Assembly: GCA_023227825.1 (NCBI GenBank)
Contig: JALOCJ010000006.1
Coordinates: 62,001 to 126,000, forward strand
From: Candidatus Cloacimonas sp.
Lineage (GTDB): Bacteria > Cloacimonadota > Cloacimonadia > Cloacimonadales > Cloacimonadaceae
Direction: 5' to 3'
DNA: 64,000 nt
A program made the translations under genes and the position numbers. Shown here piece by piece: positions 19,550-29,322 of this stretch (its first letter is position 1; each line of letters begins with the position of its first letter). The notes below the pieces were generated by a model, which saw nothing but the letters and a program-made list of their open reading frames with translations, had not been told where the DNA came from and did no database searches.

Positions 19550-22500
19550 TTAGAAATTTACTGAAAAGCCCAGGGTAAGGCCCCGGAAGTCATTATAAAG
19601 AAGGGGATTTTGACTAGCTAAAGAATATGCATAATAGACCTCAGGATACACAAAACCCGGAATGTTAGCTTCCTCTATTTGTGCGCCATTCCAATAATAA
19701 TTCCCCGTTTTGGGATATACACTTATAATGTTTTTGTTTTTAAAAAGGTTCTCCACTTCCGCATAAATCTTAATATTCATTTTATTAGGTAAGACAAAGC
19801 CCTTGGTTATTCTTAGATTTGTCTGTTGAGTGCTAGGCATTCTCTTACTATTGGTATCCAAATCATGACCTGATTCATAGCTTTGTGGTGTGTAAGGAGC
19901 ACCTGAAGCATAAGCCCAATTGATATTTGCACTAAAATCATCAAGAGGTAATATAAAATCAGTAAAAGGTATGAAATATTCTTCACCTTGGGCAATGCGG
20001 AATGTGAAATTAACACTTATATTATGTCTGATATCCCAATCCAAAGGAAATTCTCGTAAATTGGTTGTCTCATCCTGAATAATAGTATAGGAACTGTTCC
20101 CTTGTGCCCAAGCTAACGAGTAGGCAAGAGACCAGGTGTTAAAATTGGATAGCAGTTTTTCAATTTGCATATCAATTCCCCGGGCAGAACCATAGTCATT
20201 GGAATAGTATTTATACCAGTATACCGTTTGCTCTATTTCACTACGTTCTTTCCTAGTGTTCACATAATTATAAAGGTTTTTATAATAGGCAGTTAAATCT
20301 AAAACATAGTCCTCACTCAATTGGTGAGAAAGACCGGCTTCATAAGTAACAGTTATCTGTGGTTCTAAACTGGGATTTCCTACTCTGATTGTAGTTTCTG
20401 AACCATAAGCATCTTCAGGCGTTTTACTGGTAAAAATATATTGCATTTGGGGTAATTGATTTTGATAGTTATAAGCAAAGCGCAAAACATCCCTATCTGT
20501 AATTGGATGAGAAACACCCAAGCGAGGAGAAATCATCAACTGCATTATATCTTTTTTATCAAATTCGCGTAAATCATAACTACCATCATCCTGTGCTACA
20601 TAATAATTTTTACCCAAATACCACAAATCAAACCGTAATCCGGCATTCACAATCATTCCTTCCCATTCCATTTTATCCTGTAAATAATAAGCCATTTGCC
20701 AGGGCTCAGCTTTATAACCATCACGCTTTCCTGAAGCCGCTTTAGCAGCAGCATAGTAATCCTGGGGCATATAAATAGGTATCAAATCAGCAATAGATGT
20801 TGGATTCGCTTGCGTTGCGGCAATCCCGTAAATGCCCTCGGGAATATATTCATCATCTAACATCAAATTACCATCAGCATCAACAAAATCGTTAACATCA
20901 TAATCTCTAATATTATATATAGTATTTAAATAGGCAATTCGTCGTTTTTCGTCAATTTTCAGAAAATTCTCTAATTGATTTTTTTTAATGTTATGCTTTA
21001 TAATTTCCAAGCCGGTCTTTGCCATATGGGTATCATTTATTTGCCATTCAAAATCTGCTCGTCCACTAAGTATTTTGGTGGTATCATCAATAAAGGCATT
21101 ATATATATAACCAGGAGGAAGATATTGGGGAATTGGTCTCGGCTCTTCTACACTTTCCAGACGATATTTCCAAGAGTCACTAGGTAAAAACCCGTAATCA
21201 TATATGCCATCATTATCGGCATCAATTGTGGAATATCCATAATCCCCTAATGCAACCCTCTGGACATAATCACCAGGAATATTATCAGGATCTACTGTCA
21301 TAAAAATATAAGAATCCCGATCTATGCCTTTGGGACCTTCATAATTATCTTTCTGATAATAACTGCCTTTCACTTTTATATTCATTTTATCGTTGATTAC
21401 ATAATCATAAGTTCCGATATATTGCCGTTGTGTTGTTTCTATTTCTTTAAAATGTTGTAAAGCATAACGCCATCTATTTTCACCAGCATATTCATTGAAA
21501 GGATAGTTTAAACTTCTATCTCCTCTGATAGCAAATGTAGCTACTTGACCAGGGTTAAAGGCATACTTGGTCTTTAAATTCACATTATAGGAATTGTAAT
21601 TCCGATTGCCAATATCAATACCGAGAATTTTATCCCTGCCTGCATAAGGGTCATAGATAGGATAATCATCATCTATTAGAGACCTGCCATTAAGAGTGAA
21701 ATCTCCGTTAGGATCACTAACATAATAATCTTTCAATCTCCCATCCATCCATTCACCTGAACCATTCAAATAAAAGGTAAATTTTTCTTTAATATCCTGA
21801 GAAGCAAAAGGTATTACAGGTCCGCCAATAGCTAATTTTACTACATCAGAATTTCGTCCTTCACCTACAAGATGATCAGTATTATACTCTACTTTACCGG
21901 AGAAAAAAGGATCTCCATCCTTTGTAACAATATTGATCACACCCGATTGAGCATTACCATATTCTGCCGGAAAACCACCTGTCATCACTTTCATATCTTT
22001 AATTGCATCGGTATCAATTTGTAATGTTGCTCCACCATCTACAGGATCTGTAACACTCATACCATCTATAGTATAATTGATTTCATTGGAACGACCACCA
22101 CGAATATGTAATTCTCCTCCAACATTTGTTACCCCTGCTTGGAGAGCAACAATATCAGCAACATCTGAAACGGCAGCATCGGTCACAACACTCATTTCTA
22201 TATTTCTTGCGCTTCCTACACGGTTTTTATCTACTTTATCTTCAGTAGCTGTAACTGTTACCGCTTTCATTTCAAAACCGCTTTTATTCATAGTAGGAGT
22301 AAGATTTGTGGTTTGATCTACAATTATACGAACATCATTAAACACCACAGTATCATAGCCGATAAGCGAAAACTTAACTGTATAAAGACCTGGGGGAATA
22401 TTTATGATAATTGCTGTTCCTTTAGCATTAGTTTGACCACCGGTTATTCGTTGATTTCCTTGCATAACAACTATATTTACAAATTCTATGGGACGACCTG

Positions 22501-22606
22501 AATTATCGCGCACCCGAACTGCAAGTTTTCCTGTTGTAGCAGCTTCCAAAAATATTGTTCCTGCAAGCATAATTATTAGTAGGATCAATGCATATTTACG
22601 CATCAA
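19550..22606 (-). CDS. TonB-dependent outer-membrane receptor with CarboxypepD_reg-like N-domain
   Basis: 1018 aa. After the signal peptide (ends near IFLEA) comes a carboxypeptidase-regulatory-like beta-sandwich (about 25-110: VRVRDNSGRPIEFVNIVV...GLYTVKFSLIGYDTV), then the plug (about 120-235: GVTNVGGELHIRGGRSNEIN, YTIDGMSVTDPV, GFPAEYGNAQSGVINIVTK), then a barrel ending LTLGFSVNF with the C-terminal Phe. This layout is SusC-like in the broad sense. As first gene of the operon, followed by its own ExbB-ExbD-ExbD-TonB, it appears to have a dedicated energising system. The substrate is unknown; the co-encoded secreted proteins suggest uptake of a polymer fragment or peptide. Acidic loops (DADNDG, DADGN) hint at metal binding. 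Confidence 0.92.
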   Translation of the reverse strand: MMRKYALILLIIMLAGTIFLEAATTGKLAVRVRDNSGRPIEFVNIVVMQGNQRITGGQTNAKGTAIIINIPPGLYTVKFSLIGYDTVVFNDVRIIVDQTTNLTPTMNKSGFEMKAVTVTATEDKVDKNRVGSARNIEMSVVTDAAVSDVADIVALQAGVTNVGGELHIRGGRSNEINYTIDGMSVTDPVDGGATLQIDTDAIKDMKVMTGGFPAEYGNAQSGVINIVTKDGDPFFSGKVEYNTDHLVGEGRNSDVVKLAIGGPVIPFASQDIKEKFTFYLNGSGEWMDGRLKDYYVSDPNGDFTLNGRSLIDDDYPIYDPYAGRDKILGIDIGNRNYNSYNVNLKTKYAFNPGQVATFAIRGDRSLNYPFNEYAGENRWRYALQHFKEIETTQRQYIGTYDYVINDKMNIKVKGSYYQKDNYEGPKGIDRDSYIFMTVDPDNIPGDYVQRVALGDYGYSTIDADNDGIYDYGFLPSDSWKYRLESVEEPRPIPQYLPPGYIYNAFIDDTTKILSGRADFEWQINDTHMAKTGLEIIKHNIKKNQLENFLKIDEKRRIAYLNTIYNIRDYDVNDFVDADGNLMLDDEYIPEGIYGIAATQANPTSIADLIPIYMPQDYYAAAKAASGKRDGYKAEPWQMAYYLQDKMEWEGMIVNAGLRFDLWYLGKNYYVAQDDGSYDLREFDKKDIMQLMISPRLGVSHPITDRDVLRFAYNYQNQLPQMQYIFTSKTPEDAYGSETTIRVGNPSLEPQITVTYEAGLSHQLSEDYVLDLTAYYKNLYNYVNTRKERSEIEQTVYWYKYYSNDYGSARGIDMQIEKLLSNFNTWSLAYSLAWAQGNSSYTIIQDETTNLREFPLDWDIRHNISVNFTFRIAQGEEYFIPFTDFILPLDDFSANINWAYASGAPYTPQSYESGHDLDTNSKRMPSTQQTNLRITKGFVLPNKMNIKIYAEVENLFKNKNIISVYPKTGNYYWNGAQIEEANIPGFVYPEVYYAYSLASQNPLLYNDFRGLTLGFSVNF

Positions 22607-22742
22607 AACCTCCCCTTTGTCCGGATTTTATAACTATATTTTTCTTTTCGTTCTAAGCTCAAATCAGTTTTTTCCTCTTTCTTAACATCTTTCTTAAAAA
22701 CTCTTTTTTGTAATCTTCAGAAAAAAGTCAAGAGATTTTTTT

Positions 22743-22772
22743 ATAATATAATCAAAATTCTTCTTTTGGCAA
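22743..22772 (-). promoter_or_regulatory. Candidate sigma-70-type promoter of the TonB-receptor operon
   Basis: On the minus strand TTGCCA (22772-22767) and TATTAT (22748-22743) are separated by 18 bp, about 140 bp upstream of the receptor start. The gap 22607-22799 holds nothing else recognisable besides the purine-rich leader GGGGAGG ribosome site just before the ATG. AT-rich sequence makes chance matches likely. Confidence 0.35.
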
Positions 22773-22799
22773 GCTGAAATATATTTAGTATTCTTGGCT

Positions 22800-23846
22800 T
22801 TAACCTTCTTGAATGAATTCTACTTTTTTCTTTATTCGGTCTTGTTTCACAAGTTCGCCAAGGTATCTTGCTTCGGGTATAGATAAATATTCATCTAATG
22901 ATTCATTATTAATTATGCAAATCATACCAGTTCCCAAATTAAAGGTCTCTCTCATTGTTTCCTCTGATAGTTTTCCTGCTTCTTGTAACCAATGAAAGAA
23001 AGGAGGTATTTCTGTGTTCTTGATTTTAATTTGAGCACTCACACCTTCAGGTAGAATCCGTTTTAAGTTTCCCGTAATGCCGCCTCCGGTAATATGAGCT
23101 AAACCATTAAGATTAGGGTCGGTAAGATGCTCTTTCAGTAAAGGTAGATAACTTCTATGAACACTTAAAAGAAACTCACCCAAGGTAGTTTGACATTCAG
23201 GAATATAGTTATCCAGAGATAATTTCAGCTTTTCAAACACAATTTTCCTTACCAGTGAATAGCCATTGGTGTGTAATCCACTGCTGGGCAAAGAAATAAG
23301 CTGGTCACCAGGTTTTATTTCAGGTCTGGGTAATATTTGTTCCTTTTCTACAATGCCTACTATTGTTCCTACCAGATCAAATTCTTCGCCTTTGTACAAA
23401 TCCGGCATTTCTGCCATTTCTCCTCCGATCAAAGCACAGAAATTTTGCTGGCAGGCAATGATGATTCCTTCAATTATTTTTTCTACTTTTGCCGGTTCCA
23501 GTTTTCCTATACCGATGTAATCCAGAAAAAATTGCGGGATCCCACCTTGAACTAATATATCATTTACACAGTGATTTACTAGGTCCTGACCTATAGTTCC
23601 ATATTGATCAGCTAAAATAGCAATTAAAAGTTTTGTGCCTACTCCGTCAGTGCTGGAAACAAGAATCGGCTGATGCCATAAATTTATGTCTATTCTATAA
23701 AGCCCCCCAAAGCTTCCTAATTCACTTAAAACATTTCTATTATAGGTTTTGCTGACCTTTTGTTTTATTGCCAAAACTGTTTTTTCTCCTGCTTTTATAT
23801 CAACTCCTGCTTTGCAATAATCCAGCTCGTTTTTCAAGTTGTCCAT
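22800..23846 (-). CDS. purM: Phosphoribosylformylglycinamidine cyclo-ligase (AIR synthase)
   Basis: 348 aa, the normal length. It catalyses ATP-dependent closure of FGAM to AIR in purine synthesis, in the cytosol. Recognised motifs are AGVDIKAGEKTV at the N-terminus, VSSTDGVGTKLLIA, the VNDILVQGGIPQFFLDY block, IGGEMAEMPDLYKGEEFDLVG and the SSGLHTNGYSLVRK loop, with GLAHITGGGITGNLKRILP near the C-terminal half. The start overlaps the upstream PfkB-family gene by 13 bp. No other purine gene is in the window, so purM here is the last member of a mixed housekeeping operon. Confidence 0.96.
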   Translation of the reverse strand: MDNLKNELDYCKAGVDIKAGEKTVLAIKQKVSKTYNRNVLSELGSFGGLYRIDINLWHQPILVSSTDGVGTKLLIAILADQYGTIGQDLVNHCVNDILVQGGIPQFFLDYIGIGKLEPAKVEKIIEGIIIACQQNFCALIGGEMAEMPDLYKGEEFDLVGTIVGIVEKEQILPRPEIKPGDQLISLPSSGLHTNGYSLVRKIVFEKLKLSLDNYIPECQTTLGEFLLSVHRSYLPLLKEHLTDPNLNGLAHITGGGITGNLKRILPEGVSAQIKIKNTEIPPFFHWLQEAGKLSEETMRETFNLGTGMICIINNESLDEYLSIPEARYLGELVKQDRIKKKVEFIQEG

Positions 23847-24727
23847 ATCACCAGTTTTTCCTTGTTCACTTCAATTTCTGCTTTGGTTTTGTCAACTATA
23901 CCTTTCACACTGAAATCAGCTACATTCAATGCTGATATAACCGTTCCGTATAAAATTGCTTCCTTAATAATTGCCCGGTTCAAAATATCGTAGTTTGCCA
24001 AATAACCCATAAATGCACCGGCAAAACTATCTCCTGCCCCTGTCGGGTCTTTAACTTCTTCAACCGGAAAAGCAGGCGCAAAATACATATCATCTTTAGA
24101 AATGGCTACAGAACCATATTCACCGCGTTTAACGATTATCCATTGTGGTCCCAAAGAAAGTATATCTCGGGCAGCAGAATAAATATTTTCCTTATTTGTA
24201 AAATCTCTAATTTCGTCCTCATTCATAAACACAATATTTACTCTGCTTAGCACCTGCTCTACTTCTTTGGGACATAAATAAATCCAGTAATTCATTGTAT
24301 CACAGGCAAGATGTGAATAACAGGATACCTGATTTAAAACCTGCATTTGCAAGGAAGGGTTAATGTTCGCTAATAATAAACTACGACAGCTTTTGCAGGT
24401 CTCAGGCAAATGCGGAGAAAAATCAGCAAAAACATTTAACTCCGTAGAAAGTGTTTCCACTTTATTCCAGGTATTATATTTTCCGCTCCAGCGAAAGGTT
24501 TTACCCTCTTTAACCTCCAGTCCGTCCAAATTTATCCCTTTTTTCTGTAGCAGGTTCAGTCCTTCAATCGGAAAATCCGTTCCGACCACTCCTACAATGT
24601 AAGCATCTGTAAAAAAGGAACCTGCCAAAGCTCCATAAATAGCAGAACCACCTAAAGCATTTTTTATTTCTCCGGCAGGTGTGGAAATACTATCCAAACC
24701 TATAGAACCAATGATTACTAAGCTCAA
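23834..24727 (-). CDS. PfkB/ribokinase-family sugar or nucleoside kinase
   Basis: 297 aa. The opening SLVIIGSIGLDSI, the substrate-site GGSAIYGALAGSFF and the C-terminal signature VKDPTGAGDSFAGAFMGYLA (catalytic Asp in GAGDS) put it in the PfkB family. The phosphorylated substrate cannot be told from sequence; nucleoside, adenosine-like or ribose-type compounds are possible given the purM partner. Initiation is apparently at TTG 24727, overlapping the TGA of the preceding small gene as TTGA, a translational-coupling arrangement; no ATG in frame gives the conserved first strand. Confidence 0.9.
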   Translation of the reverse strand: MSLVIIGSIGLDSISTPAGEIKNALGGSAIYGALAGSFFTDAYIVGVVGTDFPIEGLNLLQKKGINLDGLEVKEGKTFRWSGKYNTWNKVETLSTELNVFADFSPHLPETCKSCRSLLLANINPSLQMQVLNQVSCYSHLACDTMNYWIYLCPKEVEQVLSRVNIVFMNEDEIRDFTNKENIYSAARDILSLGPQWIIVKRGEYGSVAISKDDMYFAPAFPVEEVKDPTGAGDSFAGAFMGYLANYDILNRAIIKEAILYGTVISALNVADFSVKGIVDKTKAEIEVNKEKLVIWTT

Positions 24728-24939
24728 GGTGTTATCTCCGTCTGCAATGTATCTGCATGTAAAGTGTCGGTAACACTTGCAGAAGGAGTTTGAACAATAT
24801 TTTCTGTATTCCCAAGGTGATTTATAAGATAAAGAATAATTATTAAGGCAAGCACCATAAGTATCAGCTTAGGCCAATTATATGCCTTTTTCCGTTTTTC
24901 TTTCCAGCGATCTTTAATCTTATCGTTAAAATCATTCAT
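24724..24939 (-). CDS. Small single-pass membrane protein of unknown function
   Basis: 71 aa. A basic, charged N-terminus (about residues 1-22, rich in Lys/Arg/Trp) precedes one membrane helix, LILMVLALIIILYLINHL, and a short Thr/Ser-rich tail, so probably tail outside. It has no family I recognise. It is accepted as real because it sits tightly in the operon: 3 bp after the aminotransferase stop, stop overlapping the next start by 4 bp, and AGG-rich ribosome site upstream. Confidence 0.7.
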   Translation of the reverse strand: MNDFNDKIKDRWKEKRKKAYNWPKLILMVLALIIILYLINHLGNTENIVQTPSASVTDTLHADTLQTEITP

Positions 24940-24942
24940 CTT

Positions 24943-26151
24943 TTACCTCCCGGAAGCTATCTCTGCTAGAAAATCAGCAAAGCGTGTTAGTCCTTCCTTG
25001 ATGTTTTCTATACTGTTAGCATAAGAAAAACGCACTGTTCCTTCCATTCCGAATGAATTACCTGATACTAGAGCAACATAATACTTGTCAAGTAATTTAG
25101 CACAAAAATCATCCGATGTCCTGATATTCTGGTTATTGTTTTCCAGATACCATTTTATTCCCGGCATTATGTAAAATGCACCCTGAGGCTTAGAGCAGGT
25201 AATATGCGGCAGTTTTTTCAGCTCTTCATAGAGGAAATCCCTCCGCCGGGAAAATTCTCTACGCATTTTTTCTATTGAATCATCTTCTTCCCTTAAAGCT
25301 GTTACACAGGCATATTGTGTAATTGAATTAACACAGGAAGTTGTATGTTCCTGAACCATACCTGCTGCTGTAATAATTTCTAAGGGTCCCGCAGCATATC
25401 CAAGACGCCAACCAGTCATTGCGTATGCCTTTGAAACACCGTTAATTACAATAGTCCTTTGTTTCATTTCTGCACTGCTGCTTGCTATTGATATATGCTG
25501 CATTTCATCATAAACCAGGCGTTCATAAATCTCATCGGAAATTACCAGAATATTATGTTTAATACATATCTCAGCTATATCGGAAAGCTCATCTCGGGTA
25601 TATACTGAACCTGTAGGATTGCCGGGTGAATTTATTATCAATGCTTTGCCACAGGGATTTTCTTGTATTGCTTTTTCCAGTTCTGCAGGTTGAATTTTAT
25701 ATCCTTGCTCTTCGCGGGTAGGTATATATACTGGTTCTGCATTAGCTAAGGCAACCTGATAAGGATAGCTTACCCAATAAGGGGTTGCCATCAAAACCTG
25801 GTCTTTATCATCACATACAGCTATTAACGCATTTACTATTGCTGCTTTAGCTCCAGGGGAAACCAGAATTTCTTTGGGGCTATATCGTAATCCATTATCC
25901 CGTAATAATTTCTCGCAAATTGCCTGCCTCAATTCCAGTATTCCAGCATTATTAGTATAACGCGTAAAATTGGCATCTATAGCTTTATGGGCTGATGCTT
26001 TAATATATTCCGGGGTATTAAAATCCGGCTCGCCTACGCTGAAACTAATTACATCAATTCCAGCATCCTTCATTTCTTTTGCTTTCGCAGATAAGCTTAA
26101 TGTTGGCGACGGCTTAATTAAGCGACAACGGTTGGATAGCTTGATAGCCAT
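24943..26151 (-). CDS. aspC: Class I aspartate/aromatic aminotransferase
   Basis: 402 aa from ATG 26151, chosen over the ATG at 26163 because GGAGGTTAAG lies between them as ribosome site. A PLP enzyme of the aspartate aminotransferase Ib type: NNAGILELRQAICEKL, the SPGAKAAIVNAL phosphate loop, NSPGNPTGSVYTRDEL, ISDEIYERLVYD with the PLP-pairing Asp and Tyr, and the PLP lysine in NGVSKAYAMTGWRLGYAAGP. It transfers amino groups between aspartate or similar amino acids and 2-oxoacids. The role suits an organism living on amino acids. It lies between pta and the small membrane protein gene with short gaps. Confidence 0.94.
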   Translation of the reverse strand: MAIKLSNRCRLIKPSPTLSLSAKAKEMKDAGIDVISFSVGEPDFNTPEYIKASAHKAIDANFTRYTNNAGILELRQAICEKLLRDNGLRYSPKEILVSPGAKAAIVNALIAVCDDKDQVLMATPYWVSYPYQVALANAEPVYIPTREEQGYKIQPAELEKAIQENPCGKALIINSPGNPTGSVYTRDELSDIAEICIKHNILVISDEIYERLVYDEMQHISIASSSAEMKQRTIVINGVSKAYAMTGWRLGYAAGPLEIITAAGMVQEHTTSCVNSITQYACVTALREEDDSIEKMRREFSRRRDFLYEELKKLPHITCSKPQGAFYIMPGIKWYLENNNQNIRTSDDFCAKLLDKYYVALVSGNSFGMEGTVRFSYANSIENIKEGLTRFADFLAEIASGR

Positions 26152-26175
26152 CTTAACCTCCAATCTATGTATTTT

Positions 26176-27180
26176 TTATTTCTTTTTTTGCTGCTCTGCT
26201 AAAAGCAGAATGATTGCCACAGCATTAATAATATCTCCAGCAGAACAACCCCGGGATAAATCACTTACCGGAGCTGCTAAACCCTGAATTATAGGTCCTA
26301 TTGCTTCAATTTTTCCCATATATTGAGCTATTTTGTAGCCAATATTTCCGGCTTGTAAATCAGGGAAAATAAGTGTATTAGCATTTCCTGCTACAGAACT
26401 TTGGGGTGCTTTTCTTTTTGCTACTTCAGGAATGAGAGCTGCATCAAATTGTAATTCTCCATCAAAATCAAAATCCACCTTTCTTTCTGTTAAAATTGCT
26501 TTAGCCATTGTTACTTTATCTACCAATTCGTGTTTAGCACTGCCCAAGGTGGAAAACGAAAGCAAAGCTACCTTTGGCTCATCTCCAATTATAGCTTTAC
26601 GGGTTATAGCAGTGCTCATAGTTATGTCTGCAAGTTGTTCTGAATTGGGATTGGGAACCACAGCACAATCAGCAAATAAAAAAATCCTTTCTTCTCCCCG
26701 GAAATCAGAAACAGGTAAAATAAAAGCACTGGAGACAGTTTTAAACCCGGGCATAACACCAATCACCTGTAAAGCTGCTCTTAAAACATCCGCTGTAATA
26801 TTTACTGCTCCGGCAACCATTCCCTCCACTTGTCTCTCTTTAACCATAAAAGCACCATAATATAACGGATTTTTAACCGTCCCCATCGCCTGCTGCATTG
26901 TAACACCTTTTTCCTTTCTTTTTTGGTAATATGCTTCAGCAAAGGCAGGAATGTTTTCTGAGGTTTCAGGATCAATTATTGTTATATCTTGTAATTCTAT
27001 ATTTAATGCTTTGGCTTCCTGCCTTATTATTTCGCTTTTACCAAGCAGAGTTACTTTTGCCAGACCCGTTTCTACAATTTTTGCAGCGGCTGTTAAAACG
27101 CGGGCATCAGTGGATTCCGGCAGAACAATACTACCGGAAATTGCTTTAGCTTTGTTTATTAAATTATCTTCAATATACAT
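26176..27180 (-). CDS. pta: Phosphate acetyltransferase
   Basis: 334 aa, the length of the short, single-domain Pta. It interconverts acetyl-CoA and acetyl phosphate, the step before ATP formation by acetate kinase. Family signatures visible are GSIVLPESTDARVLTAAAKI at the start, VEGMVAGAVNITADVLRAAL, and the late MLLSFSTLGSAKHE-like loop (here VALLSFSTLGSAKHELVDKV), with LQFDAALIPEVAKRKAP then GNANTLIFPDLQAGNIGYKI. No acetate kinase gene is adjacent. It sits between glyS and aspC. A phosphate butyryltransferase is an unlikely alternative. Confidence 0.94.
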   Translation of the reverse strand: MYIEDNLINKAKAISGSIVLPESTDARVLTAAAKIVETGLAKVTLLGKSEIIRQEAKALNIELQDITIIDPETSENIPAFAEAYYQKRKEKGVTMQQAMGTVKNPLYYGAFMVKERQVEGMVAGAVNITADVLRAALQVIGVMPGFKTVSSAFILPVSDFRGEERIFLFADCAVVPNPNSEQLADITMSTAITRKAIIGDEPKVALLSFSTLGSAKHELVDKVTMAKAILTERKVDFDFDGELQFDAALIPEVAKRKAPQSSVAGNANTLIFPDLQAGNIGYKIAQYMGKIEAIGPIIQGLAAPVSDLSRGCSAGDIINAVAIILLLAEQQKKK

Positions 27181-27195
27181 TTCCTTAATTTCCTG

Positions 27196-29289
27196 TTAAC
27201 CTGTTTCCAGAACTATTAAAGATAAATCTGCAACTCTTAAAAATTCTTTTTTCACTTCTTTCAGCAGGGAGTGTCTGTTATTGCGTAATTCATCATCTTC
27301 ACAGTTTACCAAAACCCTGTCAAAAAAGGCGTCAATAACTTTTCCAAACTTGATCAAATATTGCAAAGCCAAAGGATAGTCCTTGTTTTGCAAAGCTGCA
27401 TCAATATCCTGATGTAATGTCTGCAGTGCCTCATAAAGGTTGATTTCTTCCTGTTCAACCAGTTTTTCTTTATTAAAGGTAACAAAATCCTTTGTTTCAG
27501 CAATAATATTCGCTACCCTCTTAAAACCAATCACCAGATGAATAAAATCCTCTTTACCTTTTAACGCATTCAATGCTTTAGCCCGGTTTTCCAAATCGTG
27601 TATATGGCTTTTATCAATATGCATCACGCTATCTATCACATCGTAAGCAATACCGTTTGTTTTCAGCAATCCCTCAATTCTTTGTTCCAGAAAATTGTGC
27701 ACCTTCTGATTTGCCTTTTTATCCAATTCTGTCTGTTTTTCAATTAATGTTAATGCTGTGTTAGCCAAAGTGAACAAATCCAAATCCCATTTTCGGTAAC
27801 TTATAATTTGAACAATACCATTAGCAGCACGTCTCAGAGCAAAAGGATCGCCACTTCCTGTTGGCATCATTCCAATTCCAATAATTCCGGCAACTGTATC
27901 CATTTTATCTGCAATGGCAACTATTGCTCCACACATTGTAGAAGGAAGTTTATCACCCGAACCTCTTGGCAGATAGTGTTCAAATATACCTTCTGCAATT
28001 TCCGCATCTTCACCGGAAGCTAAAGCATATTGTTTACCGATATATCCTTGCAGTTTTGTAAATTCTTTTTCTCCAAGCATATTAGTAACCAAATCTGCTT
28101 TACAGAGTTTTGCACAGCGAATTGCCTTTTTCTTTTGTTCTTCCGGTAAATTCAATTCCTCCGTCACAGCATTTACCAATTGTATTATGCGTTTTGTCTT
28201 ATCTGCCATTGTTCCTAATCTTGCTTGAAATATAACCTTGTCCAAATGTTTAGTCCAATATTCCAGGGGATGTTTCGTATCTTCTTTCCAATACCACAAA
28301 GCGTCTGCTAATCTTGCTTTTACTACTTTCTCATTGCCTTTCCGGATAATCTTACTTGCAGCTGGATTACCGTTGGAAATAAATATAAACTTATTACTTA
28401 ATTTGCCCTCGTTGTTCTGCACTGCAAAATACTTTTGTGCCTTACTTATAGTGCTGATAATAATTTTATCCGGTAGGGAAAGATACTTTTCTTCAAATTC
28501 TCCAATAACTGCAGTTGGAAATTCTACCAAATTTACCACTGTTTCTATTAACTCACTGTCTTCTATAACCTTAAAATCTCCTTCCGGAAAAATAGCTGCT
28601 AATTGATTAATTATTTCCTTTCTGCGCTCTTCAATATCGGCAATTACTTTATGTTCCCTCAGTTTTGGAATATAATCCTCAGCTTTATTAATAGTAATAG
28701 CTTTATCCAAACCTAAAAACCTGTTACCGTAAGTAATATTCCCGCAAGGAATTCCTCCAAAATCCAATGCTAAGGGTTGATTATCCCATAAGATTAAAAA
28801 CCAGCGTAGAGGACGGGAAAATGTTAATCCTAATCGGCTCCAAGCCATTTTTTTCTCAAATGGTATCTGCACAATCATTTCCGTTATCCAGTCCTTCAGC
28901 AGTTCAACTGTATCTAATCCCTTTTTTATATATTTTACCGCCAGAAATTTTCCTTTCTCCGTTTCCTGAATAAATATTGCTTCTTCCTTTGCCTGGCTTC
29001 GCTTTAAAAAACCCTTACCTGCAGGTGTTAAATTGCCCTCTTCATCGTAAGCAATGTTAACTAAAGGTCCTGTCTTTAAAATTTCCTCATCCTTTTGCTG
29101 TGAATCCAGCTCCAATGCCTCCAAATATATCCTGCGCGGAGTGCCACTCACTTTATAAGAACTGCAGTGAAGTTTATTACTTTTTAAAAAAGTCCCGAAA
29201 AATGAACTTACACTATTGCAAGCTATTTCTATCTGCTTTTCCGGGAGTTCTTCACATCCCAATTCAAGTAAAAACCGGCTTTGTTCCAA
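27196..29289 (-). CDS. glyS: Glycyl-tRNA synthetase beta subunit
   Basis: 697 aa, as usual for the beta chain of the alpha2-beta2 bacterial enzyme that charges tRNA-Gly. Signatures: FLLELGCEELPEKQI at the start, KKMAWSRLGLTFSRPLRWFL, CKADLVTNMLGEKEFTKLQGYIGKQYAL, the HD-like GSGDPFALRRAANGI, and a DALR-like C-terminus (FFDRVLVN). The start is TTG at 29289 with AGGA six bases upstream; no ATG precedes it in frame. The alpha subunit gene glyQ, normally next door, is not in the window. Confidence 0.95.
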   Translation of the reverse strand: MEQSRFLLELGCEELPEKQIEIACNSVSSFFGTFLKSNKLHCSSYKVSGTPRRIYLEALELDSQQKDEEILKTGPLVNIAYDEEGNLTPAGKGFLKRSQAKEEAIFIQETEKGKFLAVKYIKKGLDTVELLKDWITEMIVQIPFEKKMAWSRLGLTFSRPLRWFLILWDNQPLALDFGGIPCGNITYGNRFLGLDKAITINKAEDYIPKLREHKVIADIEERRKEIINQLAAIFPEGDFKVIEDSELIETVVNLVEFPTAVIGEFEEKYLSLPDKIIISTISKAQKYFAVQNNEGKLSNKFIFISNGNPAASKIIRKGNEKVVKARLADALWYWKEDTKHPLEYWTKHLDKVIFQARLGTMADKTKRIIQLVNAVTEELNLPEEQKKKAIRCAKLCKADLVTNMLGEKEFTKLQGYIGKQYALASGEDAEIAEGIFEHYLPRGSGDKLPSTMCGAIVAIADKMDTVAGIIGIGMMPTGSGDPFALRRAANGIVQIISYRKWDLDLFTLANTALTLIEKQTELDKKANQKVHNFLEQRIEGLLKTNGIAYDVIDSVMHIDKSHIHDLENRAKALNALKGKEDFIHLVIGFKRVANIIAETKDFVTFNKEKLVEQEEINLYEALQTLHQDIDAALQNKDYPLALQYLIKFGKVIDAFFDRVLVNCEDDELRNNRHSLLKEVKKEFLRVADLSLIVLETG

Positions 29290-29322
29290 ATTCTATCCTA
29301 AAATTAGTTACTTATTGTATAA

